DNA of 64,000 nt from positions 97,051 through 161,050 of the forward strand of contig JADZAN010000039.1 in assembly GCA_020852815.1 (NCBI GenBank). Reading direction: 5' to 3'. Positions within the stretch are counted from its first letter, which is position 1. Each line of letters starts with the position of its first letter. Made by a program: the position numbers and the translations under genes. This DNA is from Gemmatimonadaceae bacterium (GTDB lineage: Bacteria; Gemmatimonadota; Gemmatimonadetes; Gemmatimonadales; Gemmatimonadaceae). Shown one piece after another: positions 34,563 to 46,316 of this stretch. The notes under the pieces were generated by a model. That model had not been told where the DNA came from. It saw nothing but the letters and a program-made list of their open reading frames with translations, and ran no database searches.

Positions 34563-36791
34563 TCAGCGCGTGACGGTCATCAGGCCCATCATCCCGGTCC
34601 CCAGGTGCTCGGCGATGTGGCAGTGGAACATCCAGTCGCCGGGATTGGAGAGTTCGAGGATGAGCTCCATCGTCTCCCCCGCGGGGAGGACGGCGGTGTC
34701 CTTCCAGACGAGATTGTCGTTCGGGACGCCGTTGCGCGAGGCCACGAGGAAGCGCTGGCCGTGAAAGTGGATCGGGTGCGCCATGGCGTGCGTGACCGCC
34801 GGGTCGTTGCGCAGCCGGATGCGCACCACGTCACCGACGCGAAAGCGCCAGTGGATGTCCATGTTCTCGCGCCCGCGCTCGTCGGTGAGTGTCCAGGTGA
34901 CGTCCTTCCCGCTCAGCGGCGCGTTCATCATCGGCATGGCGTCGTTCCAGTCGAGCGGGACGGCGACGCCGACGAGCATGGCGACCATGGCCGGCGAGAG
35001 TCCGGTCGTGCGCATGCCGAGCGTGAGGGTATGGTCCACGGGGCGGTCGAAGAACCGCCGGAAGGGGGCGATCTCTTCCTGCACGTCGCGGTTGGAGCGC
35101 AGCGTGGCGAACGAGGCGCCGAGGTCGGGGTGCGCCGCCGTCCGGCCCACCGTGATCATCCCCATGGTGTCGACGGCCGGTCGCACCGAGCCGCGCATGT
35201 GGTCGAGCCATTGCACGGCGTTCACCATCGCGTACTCGCCGGGCGCATCGAATCGCGCCTCGACGATGTAGCGCTCCGCCGGGGCGATGACGACCGACTC
35301 GACCCATTCCTCCCGTTCGAGGTCGCCGAGGTCGGCGCCCACGAGCTTGAGGCGGGCGCCGGGGATGCGGAGGTTGAAGATGCGGGCGTTGGCGACGTTG
35401 GTGAGGTAGAAGCGGACCACGCTCCCTGTCGGCAGCTGCAATCGGTACGACGGCTCGCCATTGACGAGCAGCAGGTTGCCGAAGCGCCCCATGAGGGCGT
35501 GCGACGGGGCATCGGCACCGAACGGATACGCGCCCTCGCTTCCGGCCAGGAAGTCGTCGAGGGCGAGGATCTCCTCCCGGTGCACGGGGACGCGCGAGCG
35601 CGCGCGCCGCATCACGAGGAGGTTGCCGTAGAGCCCCAGCTCCTGCTGGATGTCCTCGCGCACGTGCGGGTGATACCAGTAGATCCCCGCGTCGGGAAAG
35701 CGGAGGCGATAGGTGAACGAGTCGCCCGGGGCCACCGGCGCCTGCGTGACGCCCGGGACGCCATCGAAGCGATTGTCGAGGCGGAGCCCGTGCCAGTGGA
35801 TGGTCGACGGGAGGTCAATCGCGTTGAGGAAGCGGACCACGACCTCCGCGCCCTGCCGAACGCGGATGAGAGGCCCCGGGTACTGTCCGTTGTAGCCGTA
35901 CATGACGAAGGTGCGCGAGCCGATGGTGCGGCGCACGAAACCTGCCGTCAGCCGCAACGTGTCGCCGTCGCGCAGGTCGACGAGGCGGCGCGCGCTGGCC
36001 TCGCGCACCTCGGCGCCCGCGGTGTCGGGGCGCCAGGGTGCGGTGCTGGGCGGTGGGTGCGCCATGGGCGCCGGCGCAATGCGCGCGTCGTTTGGGGGAG
36101 CGGGCCAGCCGCCGGCGTGGTGCGCGTGCTCGACGTGCGGCGACTCCGTGGGTGACGCGGTGGGCGATGCGGGCGAGGCTGCGCCGGCGTTCATTGCCCC
36201 CATCGCGTCGCGATGCGCGAGGAGGAGGGCGGCCGGTGAGGTGGCGCGCAGGACGAGTCGCCCCCGCCGCGCGGTTGCGCTGGAGGAGCGTTCGGCGCTC
36301 ACCACCACGCGAAAGCGCTCCCAGGGAAGCTCGCCGAGGTCAAACTCGCCGTCGCGCACCACCCCGAGGCGCCGCTCTCCCGCCATGGTGACGTCGTATC
36401 CCCAGGCCACGTACGCGCCGTAGTCACCTAACGACGACGGCGCCGGGAGCCCGGCAATGCGCGCCACCAGACGATGGCGCAACCGCCCGTCGGCGGTCAC
36501 CGCGACACCGAAGGGCGAACGAACCGCGCGCAGCTCGAGCATCCCCGTTACGCCAAGGAGATCGGGCGTAGGGACGAGCTCGGCGCACAGCGGCGACGCG
36601 AACGGGGCAATCCCTGCAGGGCAGAGCGGCTCACCTCGCGGGGGCGATTGCGCGGACGCACGCGCCGGGGCGACATCAAGTACCGCCAGGGAGGTGAGCA
36701 CCACGATGAAAGGCACACGATGCCCGCGCTGCACGGCGCCTCGCCCCTTGGCGAGGGACTCGACAGCTTGGCTGCGCGCGATAGCCTTCAT
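34563..36791 (-). CDS. Multicopper oxidase with an extra N-terminal domain
   Basis: 742 aa from ATG 36791, chosen so that the signal peptide (about 28-48, ending ASAQ) is near the N-terminus. Copper ligands: HWHG (332-335), HPHV (374-377), HPIHFHG around 675-681 and HCHIAEHLGTGM (723-734), including the Met that tunes the type 1 site. It oxidises a substrate and reduces O2 to water at a trinuclear cluster, in the periplasm. Residues about 75-190 form an additional beta-rich domain (ELRAVRSPFGVAVTADGRLR...), joined by a Pro/Ser/Thr linker with HVEHAHHAGG, a His cluster that may bind copper. Substrate (copper, manganese, phenolics) unknown. The gene is divergent from a DUF4403 lipoprotein. Confidence 0.88.
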   Translation of the reverse strand: MKAIARSQAVESLAKGRGAVQRGHRVPFIVVLTSLAVLDVAPARASAQSPPRGEPLCPAGIAPFASPLCAELVPTPDLLGVTGMLELRAVRSPFGVAVTADGRLRHRLVARIAGLPAPSSLGDYGAYVAWGYDVTMAGERRLGVVRDGEFDLGELPWERFRVVVSAERSSSATARRGRLVLRATSPAALLLAHRDAMGAMNAGAASPASPTASPTESPHVEHAHHAGGWPAPPNDARIAPAPMAHPPPSTAPWRPDTAGAEVREASARRLVDLRDGDTLRLTAGFVRRTIGSRTFVMYGYNGQYPGPLIRVRQGAEVVVRFLNAIDLPSTIHWHGLRLDNRFDGVPGVTQAPVAPGDSFTYRLRFPDAGIYWYHPHVREDIQQELGLYGNLLVMRRARSRVPVHREEILALDDFLAGSEGAYPFGADAPSHALMGRFGNLLLVNGEPSYRLQLPTGSVVRFYLTNVANARIFNLRIPGARLKLVGADLGDLEREEWVESVVIAPAERYIVEARFDAPGEYAMVNAVQWLDHMRGSVRPAVDTMGMITVGRTAAHPDLGASFATLRSNRDVQEEIAPFRRFFDRPVDHTLTLGMRTTGLSPAMVAMLVGVAVPLDWNDAMPMMNAPLSGKDVTWTLTDERGRENMDIHWRFRVGDVVRIRLRNDPAVTHAMAHPIHFHGQRFLVASRNGVPNDNLVWKDTAVLPAGETMELILELSNPGDWMFHCHIAEHLGTGMMGLMTVTR

Positions 36792-36927
36792 GACGATGAA
36801 CATGAGTCGCAGGCGGGAGGGTCGCCAGCAGCGTGGCGGAGAGGGGCGTGCCACCGCAGGGCGTGACGGCGCATGGCCCCCAGGCGACGCCGGCGGCCTC
36901 GCGGCTGGTGCGCGTGGTGCGCGACGC

Positions 36928-38394
36928 ATGCTCGCCGCGCGACGCATGCTCGGCGTGCTGGCGCTGGCGGCGGCCGTCGCCTGCGACCGCACGCCCGACA
37001 TCGACGCCCCGCCCCCCGAGGTGAGTGAAGACGCCGCCGATACCCTCCTCACGCTCGCGCCATCGGTGGTGGAGTCGGAGATCCGCTATGACCTCGAGCC
37101 GGCGCTTGCCGCGCTGGAGCGCGCGGTGCCGCGCACCTTCGGCGACATCACGCAGCGGCTCGACGTCGCCAGCAACAAGCGCATGCACGTGGCGTTCGAG
37201 GCTCGGCGCTCGCCGTTCGTGATCTCGGTGGATTCTCAGCGGGTGACCGTCTCCAGCATCGTCGAGTACGAGGGACGGGGGTGGTACAAGCCGCCGATCG
37301 GTCCCGAGATCAGCGCCGCCTGCGGCACGGGGAACGTCCCCAAGCCACGGACGCGCGTGCGGCTGGAGAGCACGCTGGCGCTGCAGGAGTCGTGGCAGCT
37401 GTCGGCGCGCACGCGCGTGACGCGGGTGGCGCCGTACAGCAGCGAGTCGCGCGACAAGTGCGCCGTCACGATTTTTCGCATCGACGTGACGGATCGCGTG
37501 ATGAAGGCAACGCGCCAGGCGCTGGAGAAGGAGCTGCGCACCCTGGACCGGGCCATTGCCGCCGTGCACACGCGCGAGCGCTTCGAGCGTTGGTGGCGCG
37601 ACATCTCGCGCCCCATCCGCCTCACCGACTCCATCTACCTCACCATCAACCCAAAGCGTGTGCAGCTGGGCGGCATTCGCGTGGACAGCAGCGTCGCGGT
37701 GGCGTCGTTGCGCCTGGAGGCGGCGCCGCGCATCGGGACGGGAAACCGCCCCAACGACTTCGAGCTGTTCACGCCGCTCCCGCCACTCACCAAGGGGGCG
37801 CTCGCGGGACGCGGGATGCGCGTTGCGCTGGAGGGGCTGTTCGGGTACGACGTGGCGAGCGGGATGCTGCGCCGCGCGCTGGTCGGCAAGACGCTCACGT
37901 GGGCCAACCGGCGCATCACGCTCCGCGACGTAACGCTCTCGGGCATCGGCGGCGGGCGCGTCGCGTTAGGCGTGCGTTTCGATGGCCAGGCGCGCGGACT
38001 CGTCTACCTCACGGGGACGCCGCGCTACGACAACGCCGTCGACCAGCTTCTCATTCCCGACCTGGACTACGACCTGCGCACCACCTCGCTCTTCGTGAAG
38101 GGGCTGGCCTTCCTGGGCGACAACCAGATTCGCGACCTGCTGCGCCAGAACGCGCGATTCCCGTTGCAGGGAGAGCTGGACCAACTGCGCACGCGCGCCG
38201 AGCGCGGCATGAATCGCAGTCTGGCCGAGGGAGTCGCGCTCGTGGCGGCGCTCGACCCCTTGAAGGATGTCACGGTGCGGGCACGGCGCGATGCAATCCA
38301 CGTGCAGGCCGACGCTTCGGGATCGATTCGCCTCGACATCGAGCGACCGATCGACGTGAAGCGCGCCCCTTCACGCTCGAAACCGGCGCGCTAG
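36928..38394 (+). CDS. DUF4403 family lipoprotein
   Basis: About 488 aa from ATG 36928 (36946 also possible; the upstream frame overlaps the divergent oxidase gene). Lipobox LAAAVACD gives a lipidated Cys near residue 18. The remainder shows the DUF4403 plan of two similar tubular-lipid-binding-like halves: long beta strands separated by SATRQALEKELRTLDRAI and ISRPIRLTDSIYLTINPKRVQL. DUF4403 proteins are envelope proteins of unknown function, suspected to bind lipid. Starts divergent from the multicopper oxidase. Confidence 0.75.
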   Translation: MLAARRMLGVLALAAAVACDRTPDIDAPPPEVSEDAADTLLTLAPSVVESEIRYDLEPALAALERAVPRTFGDITQRLDVASNKRMHVAFEARRSPFVISVDSQRVTVSSIVEYEGRGWYKPPIGPEISAACGTGNVPKPRTRVRLESTLALQESWQLSARTRVTRVAPYSSESRDKCAVTIFRIDVTDRVMKATRQALEKELRTLDRAIAAVHTRERFERWWRDISRPIRLTDSIYLTINPKRVQLGGIRVDSSVAVASLRLEAAPRIGTGNRPNDFELFTPLPPLTKGALAGRGMRVALEGLFGYDVASGMLRRALVGKTLTWANRRITLRDVTLSGIGGGRVALGVRFDGQARGLVYLTGTPRYDNAVDQLLIPDLDYDLRTTSLFVKGLAFLGDNQIRDLLRQNARFPLQGELDQLRTRAERGMNRSLAEGVALVAALDPLKDVTVRARRDAIHVQADASGSIRLDIERPIDVKRAPSRSKPAR

Positions 38395-38508
38395 CAAAAC
38401 ACCGGTAGCCGGTACCGCATTTCGTCGCCGCCACGTCAAGCTTTCGCGAGCCGGCGCCGACACTATTGGAGCACACTCACCGCCGGTTTCCTTCTCGTTC
38501 GACCGCAC

Positions 38509-39678
38509 ATGACACTCGCAGTACCCACTCGAACGCCGAGTGGCCTCGATCGCTTCGCATCGTTGGACGTTCGGCAGGTGGTGGGGGCGATGAGCGAGGG
38601 GGTGGTGGTGCAGCATGCCGACGGGACGATTCGCGGGTGGAATCCGCGGGCAGAGGAGATCCTTGGGCTTTCAGGCGACGAACTTTCCGGACGTGGCTCG
38701 ACCGATCCGCCCTGGCTTGCGGTCCGGCTCGACGGCTCGCCCTTCCCGGCCACCGAGCATCCGTCAATGCAGACGCTCCGCACCGGACGCCCGGTGTGGG
38801 GAACGGTGATGGGGGTGCACAAGCCCGACGGGACGCTGACCTGGATCAACGTCAACAGCACCCCGATCGTCGAGGGCGGCGCCGCGCTCCCGACGGCGGT
38901 CGTGACGACGTTCACCGACATCTCCCGTCAGGTGCACGCCGAGCAGGTCCTGCGCGCGGCCAAGGAGGCCGCGGAGCTCGCGAACCGATCCAAGAGTGCC
39001 TTCCTGGCTCGCATGAGCCACGAACTGCGAACGCCGCTCAACTCGGTCATCGGCTTCGCCACGCTGCTCCTGTCCCGGCGCCGCACGAACGGCGAGGGCG
39101 AGCACGCCGACAGTGCCTTCCTCGAGCGCATCCGGGCCAACGGGACGCACCTGCTCACGATCATCAACGACATCCTCGACCTGTCGCAGGTGGAGGCGGG
39201 GCGCGTGACGGTGCGGAGCCTCCCGGTCGACCTGCGCGCGCTCGTGCTGGAGACCGTGGGACAGCTCGCCGACCAGGCGCAGGTGCGCGGCTTGCAACTG
39301 ACGGCGGAGATCCCCGACCAACTGGGGCCGGTGATGGCCGACGCCGACCGCCTGCGCCAGGTCCTCATCAACCTGCTGGGCAACGCACTCAAGTTCACCC
39401 CGACCGGCGACGTGGTCGTGCGCGTGCGTGCCGACGTGGACGGCGAGCCGACCTCGCTCGAGGTGCAGGATAGCGGGATCGGCATCCCCTTCGAGGTGCA
39501 ATCGACGATCTTCGAACCGTTCGAGCAGGGCGACACCACCACGGCGCGCAAGTTCGGCGGGACCGGGCTGGGGCTGGCTATCGCGCGACAGCTCTGCGAG
39601 CTGATGGGGTTCCGGCTGCACGTGCGCTCGGCGCCGGGCGAGGGGAGCCGGTTCACCGTGGAGTTCGCGAGGTTGTAG
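38509..39678 (+). CDS. PAS-domain sensor histidine kinase
   Basis: 389 aa, soluble (no TM helices). PAS domain about 20-140 with WNPRAEEILG and a C-terminal PAC segment; dimerisation/phospho-acceptor helix with His171 in ARMSHELRTPLN; ATPase domain with N box NLLGNALKF, G1 DSGIGI, F box EPFEQ and G2 GGTGLGLAI. It senses an intracellular signal (no cofactor-binding residues are identifiable by eye) and autophosphorylates. No response regulator gene is adjacent, so it is an orphan whose partner lies elsewhere. Confidence 0.92.
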   Translation: MTLAVPTRTPSGLDRFASLDVRQVVGAMSEGVVVQHADGTIRGWNPRAEEILGLSGDELSGRGSTDPPWLAVRLDGSPFPATEHPSMQTLRTGRPVWGTVMGVHKPDGTLTWINVNSTPIVEGGAALPTAVVTTFTDISRQVHAEQVLRAAKEAAELANRSKSAFLARMSHELRTPLNSVIGFATLLLSRRRTNGEGEHADSAFLERIRANGTHLLTIINDILDLSQVEAGRVTVRSLPVDLRALVLETVGQLADQAQVRGLQLTAEIPDQLGPVMADADRLRQVLINLLGNALKFTPTGDVVVRVRADVDGEPTSLEVQDSGIGIPFEVQSTIFEPFEQGDTTTARKFGGTGLGLAIARQLCELMGFRLHVRSAPGEGSRFTVEFARL

Positions 39679-39721
39679 GCGGCGCGGGCGGCGTGGCGAT
39701 TCGCACGATCCCGCACGGCAG

Positions 39722-39751
39722 AACGCCCGCGACCAGGTGGTCGCGGGCGTT
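39722..39751. terminator. Terminator downstream of the PAS kinase, facing the tRNA
   Basis: A perfect 13-bp stem AACGCCCGCGACC / GGTCGCGGGCGTT with loop AGGT, ending in TTGATGGTT. It lies between the converging kinase gene and tRNA-Asn, so it may stop both transcripts. Confidence 0.75.
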
Positions 39752-39776
39752 TGATGGTTCTGGTGCGTACACGCAA

Positions 39777-39849
39777 CTGGGGCGGCTGGATTCGAACCAG
39801 CGACCTCCTGATTAACAGTCAGGCGCTCTGCCAACTAAGCTACACCCCA
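39777..39849 (-). tRNA. tRNA-Asn (GTT)
   Basis: 73 nt without an encoded CCA. On the minus strand it starts TGGGGTG, paired with CGCCCCA, followed by discriminator G73, as expected for asparagine. D arm TAGCTTAGTTGGCAGAGCG; anticodon stem CCTGA/TCAGG around loop CTGTTAA with anticodon GTT; T loop GGTTCGAATCC. All arms pair. Confidence 0.97.
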
Positions 39850-40034
39850 AGACAGCCCGGCCACGCCCTCGCTTGCGCGAGCACGTCGCAGCGGACGCCG
39901 AATAATGACCGCCTCCCGCCCCCGGACGCAACTCGTCCCTTCCCCTACGAATCGGAGCGGTACTTTCGGACGCCGCGTCCCACCATATCCCGCAGCTTGG
40001 GGAGTCCGATCCCACTCGTGAGGCTCTCGCCCGC

Positions 40035-41843
40035 ATGGCCAGGTCAACCGCAGCAAAGCGACGCGCGTCGTCGGCACCGCCCCGCCCGGCGTCTGCCCTC
40101 GAACGGCTGCACGCGATTCGCCATCGCTACTCGCCGGCGGAAACGGCGGAGAAGCTCGCCCTCCTCGCGCAACTGGAGCGCCAGCCGCCGCGCGCGCGCC
40201 CTGCGCTCGCCGCGTATCACGACGACCTTCTCTTCCTGCGCGCCTTTCCCGACAACCTGCGCGTGCAGACTCTGGCGATTCGCGCGCTGGGGCACACGGC
40301 GCGGCGCGTACACGCGCTCCCGGCGCGGCAGCGGCGCGCGCTGGACGACAGTGGCGTGGCGGGGACGACGACGAAGCACGCCTTCGCCTTCGGGATCGCC
40401 CGCTGGCTGGTGAACGTTGGCGAAGCGGCGGATATCGCGTGGGACGACGTGGAAACGCCGGAACGGCTGGACCCGCTGCTCCGCCTGACGCTCACGCAGG
40501 CCGAGGCCGACGCCTTCGATTCGGGCGAACTGTCGACGCGCGGCTGGCTGGACCTCGCGCGTGGCAGCGCCCGAGCAGGGGCGCTGGCGTGGCTGGCGCG
40601 CGACGCACAGACGGCCGCGGGGCCGGCCGGGACACGCTCGGCGCTCGCCGTACATGACGCCGCGCGTCGCCCAGCGGAGGCGCCCGATCCTGCGGTGGTG
40701 CGACTGATGTACGAAGCGCTCGAACTCCCTGTGCGCTGGCGCGTGTCGCCGGCGCGCTCCGTCTCGGGGAATGCGGTCGCGGGGGCAACGCCCATATTCC
40801 GCACGTCGATGCGCGGTGCACCTGCCGACCCGGTGGCGCACATCGCCGCGCCGCTCCCCGGCATCGTACGTTTAGCCGGCGCGGAGGGGGAACGCTGGCT
40901 CGACGCCTCGCGCGCGGCGCTGGCCTCGCGCTGCCGCGAGGTGCACGCCATCACCTACGCCAACCCTGACGAGATCTGGCGCGCCGACCTGGGCGAGGGG
41001 GCGCATCTCTGTCTCATCGGCGCGGCGCCCGACGACCGGCTCACGCTCGAGGCCAACTACGGCTACGTCCTCTTCTCGAACGGTGTTCCCGTGGGCTACG
41101 GCGGTGTGACACCGTTGGCGGCGCAGGCCAACACGGGGGTCAACATCTTCGATGCATTCCGCCACGCCGAGGCGGCGATGCTCTTCGCGCAGGCGCTGCG
41201 CGCGTTTCGCACGCTGTTCGGCGTCACGCGCTTCATCGTGAATCCCTACCAGTTCGGAGCAGGAAACGACGAGGCGCTGGCGAGCGGTGCGTTCTGGTTC
41301 TACGACCGGCTGGGGTTCCATCCGGTGGACGCGCGCGTGGCTGCGCTGGCGGCGCAGGAGCGCGCGCGGCGCGCGGCGAACCGCGAACACCGCACGTCGA
41401 TAGCCACCTTGCGCCGCCTCGCCGCGGGCGACCTCGTCCTCGAACTGCCAGGCGCGGTCGAGACGTCGCTGTTCGAGGAGCGATGGCTGGTGACGCTGGC
41501 GCGTGCGGTGACACGCACGCTCGCCACCCCCGAGGCGGCTGCGCGCCTGGCGCGACGCGATGCCACGCTCGACGCGGTGGCGCGCGCGATCGGCCTGCGG
41601 CAGTGGCGCTCGCGCGACGCCGAGACGCGCTTCGGGCTCCAGCGCGTGGGGCCCATCGTCGCTCTCGTCCTCGACCAGGTGAAGCAGTGGTCGCCGCACG
41701 ACCGCCGCGCCCTGGTGGCGCTGTTCAAGGCCAAGGGGAACGCGCAGGAACGCGACTTCGCGCTGCGCTCGCGCCAGCACACCGCACTGTGGCGCGCCCT
41801 GTCCGACTTTTGCCGCGCGGAGGAGATGGCGGGCAAGCGTTAG
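40035..41843 (+). CDS. Large uncharacterised protein with a GNAT-like segment
   Basis: 602 aa, no signal peptide or TM helices. Function not recognised. Residues about 340-440 (EANYGYVLFSNGVPVGYGGVTPL, then FRHAEAAMLFAQALRAFRTLFG and GAFWFYDRLGFHPVD) resemble the beta-hairpin and final strand-helix of a GNAT acetyltransferase, although a clear acetyl-CoA pyrophosphate loop is not obvious. The N-terminal third is helical with HDDLLFLRAFPDNLRVQTLA; the C-terminal third is helical and basic. Its stop overlaps a CGTTAGGC word. It ends 90 bp from the convergent hybrid kinase gene with an 18-bp tandem repeat in between. Confidence 0.7.
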   Translation: MARSTAAKRRASSAPPRPASALERLHAIRHRYSPAETAEKLALLAQLERQPPRARPALAAYHDDLLFLRAFPDNLRVQTLAIRALGHTARRVHALPARQRRALDDSGVAGTTTKHAFAFGIARWLVNVGEAADIAWDDVETPERLDPLLRLTLTQAEADAFDSGELSTRGWLDLARGSARAGALAWLARDAQTAAGPAGTRSALAVHDAARRPAEAPDPAVVRLMYEALELPVRWRVSPARSVSGNAVAGATPIFRTSMRGAPADPVAHIAAPLPGIVRLAGAEGERWLDASRAALASRCREVHAITYANPDEIWRADLGEGAHLCLIGAAPDDRLTLEANYGYVLFSNGVPVGYGGVTPLAAQANTGVNIFDAFRHAEAAMLFAQALRAFRTLFGVTRFIVNPYQFGAGNDEALASGAFWFYDRLGFHPVDARVAALAAQERARRAANREHRTSIATLRRLAAGDLVLELPGAVETSLFEERWLVTLARAVTRTLATPEAAARLARRDATLDAVARAIGLRQWRSRDAETRFGLQRVGPIVALVLDQVKQWSPHDRRALVALFKAKGNAQERDFALRSRQHTALWRALSDFCRAEEMAGKR

Positions 41844-41881
41844 GCAATCGCAGCCTGCACCTGGCGGACGGCGACAGCCGC

Positions 41882-41932
41882 GCGCGCCGGGCGCGTTCAG
41901 CGCGCCGGGCGCGTTCAGGGCGCCGGGCGCGT

Positions 41933-41935
<3 letters not shown>
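41882..41935. repeat. Three tandem 18-bp units between convergent genes
   Basis: Units GCGCGCCGGGCGCGTTCA at 41882 and 41900, and a one-base variant at 41918, followed by a degenerate fourth. The third unit supplies the stop codon of the hybrid kinase. Each unit is internally palindromic (GCGCGCCGGGCGCG), so the array can form several GC hairpins and may act as a terminator. Confidence 0.65.
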
Positions 41936-44488
<2,553 letters not shown>

Positions 44489-44722
44489 CGCATTCCAGTC
44501 GCCGGTTCAACGCGCGATCGAGCGGTTCTGTTGGGCGCCGGCTCCATGCCTGCATGAGAAGTTCTTCATGCGCGCGATGGACCCCTGCCCCCGCCCGCGA
44601 TCAGTGACGAACGCGGGGAGACGCGGGTTACATCGGTGAGGTCATGCGGACTGACGGAGCCAGTCGTCCCGATTTGTCCTGTCGAGCGGGGCGGTGAAAA
44701 AAACCGCGTCCGCGCCGGATGA

Positions 44723-45520
44723 TTAGAGCGTGTTCAGGCGGGAGAGCAGGGTGTCGCGATACGACGCTCCTACGGGAATCACATCCCGGTCGACGACGAT
44801 CGTTGCGTCCTCGAGGTCGACGATCCGGTCGACGCGCACGATGTGCGAGCGGTGCACGCGCACGAAGTCGCTGGGCGGGAGACGCTCCTCCATTGTCTTC
44901 ATCGTCGTGTGCACCATGTAGCGACGCTTGGGGGCGTGGAGGAGGACGTAGTCACCCTTGGCCTCCACCCAATGCACCTCGGCCAGCGGGATGCGCACCA
45001 GGCGCCCGTCGATGCGGGCAAAGAGGACGTCGCGCACCTCACCGTCGCCGGCGCGCGACTGCGTGGTGCGGGGGCGTGACGGCGCCGCGAGGTCACCAGG
45101 CGTGGCGCAAGCGGCACCCTGCGCGCCTTGCTCCTGGCGGCACTGGCGCACCACGCGTTCTACCGCCTGCAGAAAGCGCGGGTACTGCACCGGCTTGAGG
45201 AGATAGTCGGTGACCGAGACGGCGAACGCCTCGACGGCATAGTGCGCCTTGCCCGTCACCAGGATGATTGCCGGGCAGGCGTCGAGCGCGCGCACGAGTT
45301 CGAGCCCCGACATCTCCGGCATCTCGACGTCGAGGAAGACGACGTCCGCCTCCCCGGCGCGCAGATGCGGAACCGCCGCCACCGCCGACTCGCACGTGGC
45401 CACCAGCTGCAACGCATCGTGCTGGCCGACATAACGGGCCAGGAGGGCGCGCGACACCGGGTCGTCGTCGACCACGAGGGCGCGCAGCACCGCCGGTGGT
45501 GACGCGATGGCTCGCGTCAT
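44723..45520 (-). CDS. LytTR-type DNA-binding response regulator
   Basis: 265 aa from ATG 45520, overlapping the Hpt stop codon (ATGA). Receiver domain 1-125 with acidic D18-D20, phospho-acceptor Asp64 in VVFLDVEMPE, T89 and K109 (LLKPVQ). A linker of about 45 residues is followed by a LytTR domain (about 165-262; LAEVHWVEAKGDYVLLH, then FVRVHRSHIVRVDRI), which binds direct-repeat promoter sites. LytTR regulators are usually paired with LytS-type kinases; here the partner gene encodes an Hpt domain. Confidence 0.92.
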   Translation of the reverse strand: MTRAIASPPAVLRALVVDDDPVSRALLARYVGQHDALQLVATCESAVAAVPHLRAGEADVVFLDVEMPEMSGLELVRALDACPAIILVTGKAHYAVEAFAVSVTDYLLKPVQYPRFLQAVERVVRQCRQEQGAQGAACATPGDLAAPSRPRTTQSRAGDGEVRDVLFARIDGRLVRIPLAEVHWVEAKGDYVLLHAPKRRYMVHTTMKTMEERLPPSDFVRVHRSHIVRVDRIVDLEDATIVVDRDVIPVGASYRDTLLSRLNTL

Positions 45521-46101
45521 GCCGCGCCCCCGGCACACGAGGCCTGGTATCGCAGGCGCGCGCTGGTGAGCGAGCGCCGCACCGCGTTGCCCTGCATCGA
45601 CGCCACGTGGATGAGGAAGGCGACCTGCGACAGCGATGCGGACGGCGCCACATCCTCGAGATGCTCCAGCGTCTCGCGCAGCGCATTGGCCCCCACCACC
45701 GCGCTCGCCGACTTGAGCTTGTGCGCCGCCGCGTGCAACGCTGGGCGGTCCATATCGGCGCCCGCCGCGCGCACCGCCTCCCACTGCGGCGTCAGGCTCT
45801 CCAGGTAGACGTCGATCATCTCGACGGTGAACTCGGGCTGTCCAAGGGTTTGCGCCTCGAGCAGCGTGAAGTCGATCGCACCCTCCTCGGCGACGAGCGA
45901 GCCATCCACGCCCCCGCGTGTTCCTTGCGGCGCGGCGACGCCAAGCCCCTGGCACACGACGCGGTTCGCCAGCGCGATGAGGGCGCGCTCATCATCGATG
46001 AGCAACGCCTCGTCCAGGCTGGCGATCAGGAGCTGCAAACGGGCGTTGGCCGGTTCGGGCACGGAAGGCGGCGGGTCCGGATGAAGGGGGGCAAAGTCCA
46101 C
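45517..46101 (-). CDS. Hpt (histidine phosphotransfer) domain protein
   Basis: 194 aa. Residues about 75-175 form an Hpt helical bundle with the phospho-acceptor His127 in HAAAHKLKSASAVVGA (canonical AHxLKGxA). The N-terminal part of about 70 residues has a helical LQLLIASLDEALLIDDERALIALANR segment of unknown role. It ends overlapping the LytTR regulator start (ATGA), so both are made together. The likely job is to pass phosphate between a hybrid kinase receiver and the LytTR regulator. Confidence 0.82.
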   Translation of the reverse strand: MDFAPLHPDPPPSVPEPANARLQLLIASLDEALLIDDERALIALANRVVCQGLGVAAPQGTRGGVDGSLVAEEGAIDFTLLEAQTLGQPEFTVEMIDVYLESLTPQWEAVRAAGADMDRPALHAAAHKLKSASAVVGANALRETLEHLEDVAPSASLSQVAFLIHVASMQGNAVRRSLTSARLRYQASCAGGAA

Positions 46102-46316
46102 GTGGCGCGCGGCGCCTGCAGGCGCCCGCGCGACAAGGCCCCCTCTCTAGTGTCGGCAGGCGGGGCCCGCCGGCGCAGTCGCCGCCCGGCCGGCGCCGCG
46201 TTCATCGCCCCCTCAGGCGCGTTCGTCGACCGAACGGGGGTGCTGGTCGAAAGGCGAGGGTGTGCGCGCCGCTGGGCGGCTTCCTTTGGGGAACACGGGA
46301 CCCTCAGGAGCTCGAA

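Noticed and set aside
34605..36155. 516-codon plus-strand open frame
   Set aside because: Antisense to the multicopper oxidase, whose copper motifs confirm the opposite strand.
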